Positions 51,680 through 54,331 of a stretch of DNA of 54,331 nucleotides are shown one piece after another. The position numbers were made by a program, and so were the translations under genes. Position 1 is the stretch's first letter; every line of letters begins with the position of its first letter. The DNA comes from an uncultured Cryomorphaceae bacterium. Lineage in GTDB: Bacteria; Bacteroidota; Bacteroidia; Flavobacteriales; Schleiferiaceae. Location of the stretch: positions 1 through 54,331 of the forward strand of contig CAJWFD010000013.1 in NCBI GenBank assembly GCA_913031435.1. Reading direction: 5' to 3'. The notes below the pieces were generated by a model. That model was not told the origin of the DNA, did not search any database, and saw nothing but the letters and a program-made list of their open reading frames with translations.

Positions 51680-52648
51680 ATGGCAAGAGTACTCACGGGA
51701 ATTCAAAGTTCAGGACGGCAGCATTTAGGAAACATCCTAGGTGCTATTCTACCTGCAATTCAAATGAGCAACGACCCTAAAAATGAGGCGTTTTTATTCA
51801 TTGCCGATCTACATAGCCTAACCTCTGTGAAAGATGCCGGATTGCGTAAAGAAAACTTACTAGCGACCGCCGCAGCGTGGCTTGCTTGTGGCTTAGACCC
51901 TAAAAAAGTAGTGTTTTACGTGCAAAGCGATCTTCCGGAGTGTACGGAATTAACATGGTATTTGAACTGCTTTACCCCGTTTCCTATGCTGGCTAACGCC
52001 CATAGTTTTAAGGATAAAAGCAATAACCTCAGCGATGTTAACGCTGGGTTGTTTGACTACCCGGTACTGATGGCTTCTGACATCTTGTTGTATGACGCTG
52101 AGGTTGTCCCTGTAGGCAAAGACCAGAAGCAACACCTTGAAATCACCCGTGATCTAGCGATAAGCTTTAATCACCGCTATGGAGACACTTTTGTAGCCCC
52201 AGAAGTCAGTATTTCAGAGCAGGTAATGGCTATTCCGGGCACCGATGGACGTAAAATGAGCAAGAGTTACGGCAACGTTATTGACGTGTTTTTGCCCAAG
52301 AAGCAGTTGAAAAAACAGGTGATGGGCATTCAAACAGACTCTACACCGCTTGAAGGCGTTAAGGATCCTGATTCCTGTAATGTATTCGCGTTGTATGAGC
52401 TGCTTGCAACCGCATCACAAACAGCGGAGATGTCAAATAGATACAGAGCAGGAAACTACGGCTATGGACACGCTAAAACAGCACTCTTAGAACTTATTCT
52501 AGAGGAGTTTAGCGAGGCACGTGATAGATTTGACCACTTCATGGACCATCCAGAAGAGGTTTATGCTGCGCTTAAACAAGGAGCGGATAAAGCGAGGCCT
52601 ATCGCTAAACAGACCCTGTTAAGAGTAAGAACTAAGCTCGGCTTCTAA
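51680..52648 (+). CDS. trpS: tryptophan-tRNA ligase
   Basis: 322 residues. Class I synthetase with the HIGH motif as HLGNI (about 14-18) and KMSKS as GRKMSKSYGN. The GKDQKQHLEITRDLA segment next to the active site is characteristic. Complete. Confidence 0.96.
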   Translation: MARVLTGIQSSGRQHLGNILGAILPAIQMSNDPKNEAFLFIADLHSLTSVKDAGLRKENLLATAAAWLACGLDPKKVVFYVQSDLPECTELTWYLNCFTPFPMLANAHSFKDKSNNLSDVNAGLFDYPVLMASDILLYDAEVVPVGKDQKQHLEITRDLAISFNHRYGDTFVAPEVSISEQVMAIPGTDGRKMSKSYGNVIDVFLPKKQLKKQVMGIQTDSTPLEGVKDPDSCNVFALYELLATASQTAEMSNRYRAGNYGYGHAKTALLELILEEFSEARDRFDHFMDHPEEVYAALKQGADKARPIAKQTLLRVRTKLGF

Positions 52649-52767
52649 AACTATCTTCAGAGACATCTTATTTTTTTTGGCTTGCCAACCTTTGGGTGCT
52701 AAAAGGCTTGTTTATAAAGCCTTTTGACGATGTTCACGTGGTTATAGGATGTCTTATATTTAGCTCC

Positions 52768-53523
52768 GTGAAAAAAACTTTGAGCTACATACATCACTGT
52801 TGGTATTACTTGGTTGCGCTAATCTCTATCGTAGTGCTTTTGCCAGCGCTTATTTGGACAGCAAGACCAGCAGCTAATTATGTTCATTTTTTTAAACTTG
52901 CCAAGGTTTGGTCGTGGCTGTTTCTAGTAGGAATGGGTATTTGGCCCAGGCCAGGAAAGTACAAAATGAAGTATTCCGGCCCCATGGTGCTAGCGGCAAA
53001 CCACGGATCAAACCTTGATATTCCTATGACGTTTTTAGCAAGTCCCGTTCCTGTGGTCTTCATGGGGAAGGCAGAGCTTTTGAAACTACCCTTGTTCGGT
53101 TATTTTTTTAAACAGACTAGCATCGCTGTAGATAGAAGCAGCTACTCAGGCAGAAAACAAGCGCTTATAGACGCCGGCCAGCGGATAAAGGACGGGTATA
53201 GTGTTTGTATATTTCCTGAGGGCGGGATTCCGCCACAAAAGAAGCTTTTGGGCGCCTTTAAAGCTGGCGCCTTCAAACTGGCCGTTGACAACAATGTGCC
53301 TATAGTGCTTATGAGTATTTATCAAAGTAAGTTTAGACTAGGCGACTGGGGAGAGCCCTCAAGCTTGGGTCCCGTTGATTCCGAAGTTTTAGGAGAGTTT
53401 TGGCCAAATACGGATGCTGAAAACCCCCTAAGAGAGTTGAGCGACCGTTGCTATATCGCCCTTGCTGAGGACTTAAAAAAGTGGGGGCACACCGGCAATC
53501 TTGCCTTACCTTTACGTTCTTAA
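52768..53523 (+). CDS. 1-acyl-glycerol-3-phosphate acyltransferase (PlsC-like)
   Basis: 251 residues from GTG 52768 (KKTLSYIHHCWYYL follows); a GTG at 52696 would add 24 residues and is an alternative. One N-terminal membrane helix (about 13-31). The acyltransferase motifs are HX4D as NHGSNLD (His79, Asp84), then the GKAEL and FPEGG blocks. Makes phosphatidic acid from lysophosphatidic acid; may instead be an ornithine-lipid type acyltransferase. Confidence 0.85.
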   Translation: MKKTLSYIHHCWYYLVALISIVVLLPALIWTARPAANYVHFFKLAKVWSWLFLVGMGIWPRPGKYKMKYSGPMVLAANHGSNLDIPMTFLASPVPVVFMGKAELLKLPLFGYFFKQTSIAVDRSSYSGRKQALIDAGQRIKDGYSVCIFPEGGIPPQKKLLGAFKAGAFKLAVDNNVPIVLMSIYQSKFRLGDWGEPSSLGPVDSEVLGEFWPNTDAENPLRELSDRCYIALAEDLKKWGHTGNLALPLRS

Positions 53524-53532
53524 GAGTACGTT

Positions 53533-53826
53533 ATGAGCATCACAAAAGAGCAAATAAAACACCTTGCCCATTTAAGCCGCCTTGAGCTTACTGACAATGA
53601 GGTAGACTCAATGCAGGGGGACATGGAAAAGATATTAGAGTTCGTTGCGAAGATTGACGAGCTAGACCTTACCGGTGTTGAGCCATTAACTCAAATGAGC
53701 GCCAGCGTTGATGTGATGAGAACGGATCAAGCGCGGAACATGATCACTAAAGAACAAGCTTTAAAAAACGCTCCAGACGCTAACTCAGATTACTTTCGTG
53801 TACCTAAGTTTGGAAAGAAGGCATAG
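53533..53826 (+). CDS. gatC: Asp-tRNA(Asn)/Glu-tRNA(Gln) amidotransferase subunit C
   Basis: 97 residues, the small subunit that stabilises GatA-GatB in transamidating misacylated tRNAs. Signature LAHLSRLELTDNE and DLTGVEPLTQM near the middle, FRVPKF near the end. Its presence implies an indirect route to Gln-tRNA or Asn-tRNA. Confidence 0.95.
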   Translation: MSITKEQIKHLAHLSRLELTDNEVDSMQGDMEKILEFVAKIDELDLTGVEPLTQMSASVDVMRTDQARNMITKEQALKNAPDANSDYFRVPKFGKKA

Positions 53827-53846
53827 CCCCGCAACATTTCTGCTGT

Positions 53847-53862
53847 CACGGTGTTGACCGTG
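53847..53862. promoter_or_regulatory. inverted repeat upstream of FMN reductase
   Basis: CACGGT-GTTG-ACCGTG, a 6-bp perfect inverted repeat 24 bases before ATG 53886. No T-tract, so an operator or leader hairpin is more likely than a terminator. Confidence 0.3.
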
Positions 53863-53885
53863 TAATCGACACATCTATATCCATT

Positions 53886-54331
53886 ATGAAAATCACCATT
53901 GTTCAAGGAAGTCCTAGAATAGGATCCAATTCTAGTAAAGTTGCAATGTTTCTAGCCGCTGAGCTAGAGCAAAAATTTGGCGCCCTGGTCACCCTGGTTG
54001 ATGTTCAAAAAATTAACGCACCCAATTACGGCGCCGAAACTAATTTCGATCAAGAGAAAGAGGTTGCGGGACATCTTGGAGGTGCTGACGGATTACTTTT
54101 TGTGGTTCCCGAATATAATGGTCGTGTCCCGGGAGCGCTCAAAAACCTCACAGACTACTATAGGGCAGAGTTCAAAAAGAAGCCTATGGCCACGTGCACA
54201 GTAAGCGCAGGACCTTTTGGTGGACTGAATGCTCTTCATGACCTGCGCTCATGGATGCTTTATGTTGAAGGTGTGGTTTCCCCAACGAAGCTTTTAGTGA
54301 GCGGAGCTGGAAAACTTTTTGACGAGGACAA
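53886..54331 (+). CDS. NAD(P)H-dependent FMN reductase-like protein, cut by window edge
   Basis: 148 codons from ATG 53886 to the right edge with no stop. Flavodoxin-like fold: FMN phosphate loop GSPRIGSNSS (about 9-18), and PEYNGRVPGALKN (about 78-90), the family's signature for flavin binding. The ending is missing. Reduces FMN or quinones using NADPH in other members. Confidence 0.85.
   Translation, partial: MKITIVQGSPRIGSNSSKVAMFLAAELEQKFGALVTLVDVQKINAPNYGAETNFDQEKEVAGHLGGADGLLFVVPEYNGRVPGALKNLTDYYRAEFKKKPMATCTVSAGPFGGLNALHDLRSWMLYVEGVVSPTKLLVSGAGKLFDED

Noticed and set aside
52731-52746. TGTTCACGTGGTTATA as a third parS site
   Set aside because: The N base of the consensus is missing and the right half (GGTTATA) does not match GAAACA; only the CACGTG core is shared.

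Overview
The window reads as a compact chromosome segment of a Bacteroidota bacterium, most likely Flavobacteriales. Four kinds of evidence support this. There is a SprE/PorW-type type IX secretion lipoprotein. Several families largely confined to this phylum are present (IPExxxVDY-type protein, GSCFA protein, DUF4175-type protein, split F1Fo operon without beta/epsilon). TAnnTTTG promoter elements recur. Shine-Dalgarno sequences are generally absent. Genes are packed tightly, often with ATGA, TAATG or GTGA overlaps. TAA, TAG and TGA all serve as normal stops. Almost everything is housekeeping; no CRISPR array, prophage or insertion sequence was seen.

Layout. 1-5.9 kb (minus strand): the C-terminally truncated end of an M28 peptidase, a DUF819 membrane protein, an alpha/beta hydrolase, a crotonase, an NtrY-like sensor kinase and a small HTH protein. 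6.0-14.7 kb (minus): sprE/porW, bactofilin, AtpZ and a small membrane protein, then atpB-E-F-H-A-G, with a strong hairpin between atpE and atpF. 14.8-20.9 kb: M23 peptidase, rnhA and purN, then acpP-fabF-rnc-IPExxxVDY-pyk. 21-26 kb: pheS, two tandem paralogous lipoproteins, a conserved hypothetical, CvpA, pgk and holB. 26-31.7 kb (minus): methyltransferase, mnmG, ybeY and a DUF4175-type protein.

31.6-36.1 kb is strikingly AT-rich. It holds a lipoprotein, rpiB, a 401-bp gene-free gap with DnaA-box-like sequences, a NUDIX gene split by an in-frame TAG, a GSCFA protein and an antiquitin-type aldehyde dehydrogenase. 36.1-39.2 kb is a metal ABC transporter: a binding lipoprotein, a permease fused to a DtxR/MntR-like domain and a second permease, with no ATPase gene. 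39.3-42.8 kb: paaABC divergent from paaE, plus a 49-aa basic protein. 42.8-47.4 kb: M1 peptidase, MBL-fold hydrolase, gapN-type dehydrogenase and tRNA-Cys. 47.4-54.3 kb: folB and gltX (minus), then bacilliredoxin, ktrA, SDR, lipoprotein, trpS, plsC-like, gatC and a truncated FMN reductase (plus).

The most notable structure is chromosomal rather than genic. Two near-perfect ParB-binding parS sites (26863-26878, exactly filling the gap after mnmG, and 30787-30802, inside the DUF4175-type gene) lie within about 6 kb of the AT-rich gap that carries a perfect TTATACACA DnaA box and related repeats. I infer that the window contains, or closely flanks, the chromosome's replication origin. This is not proven from sequence alone.
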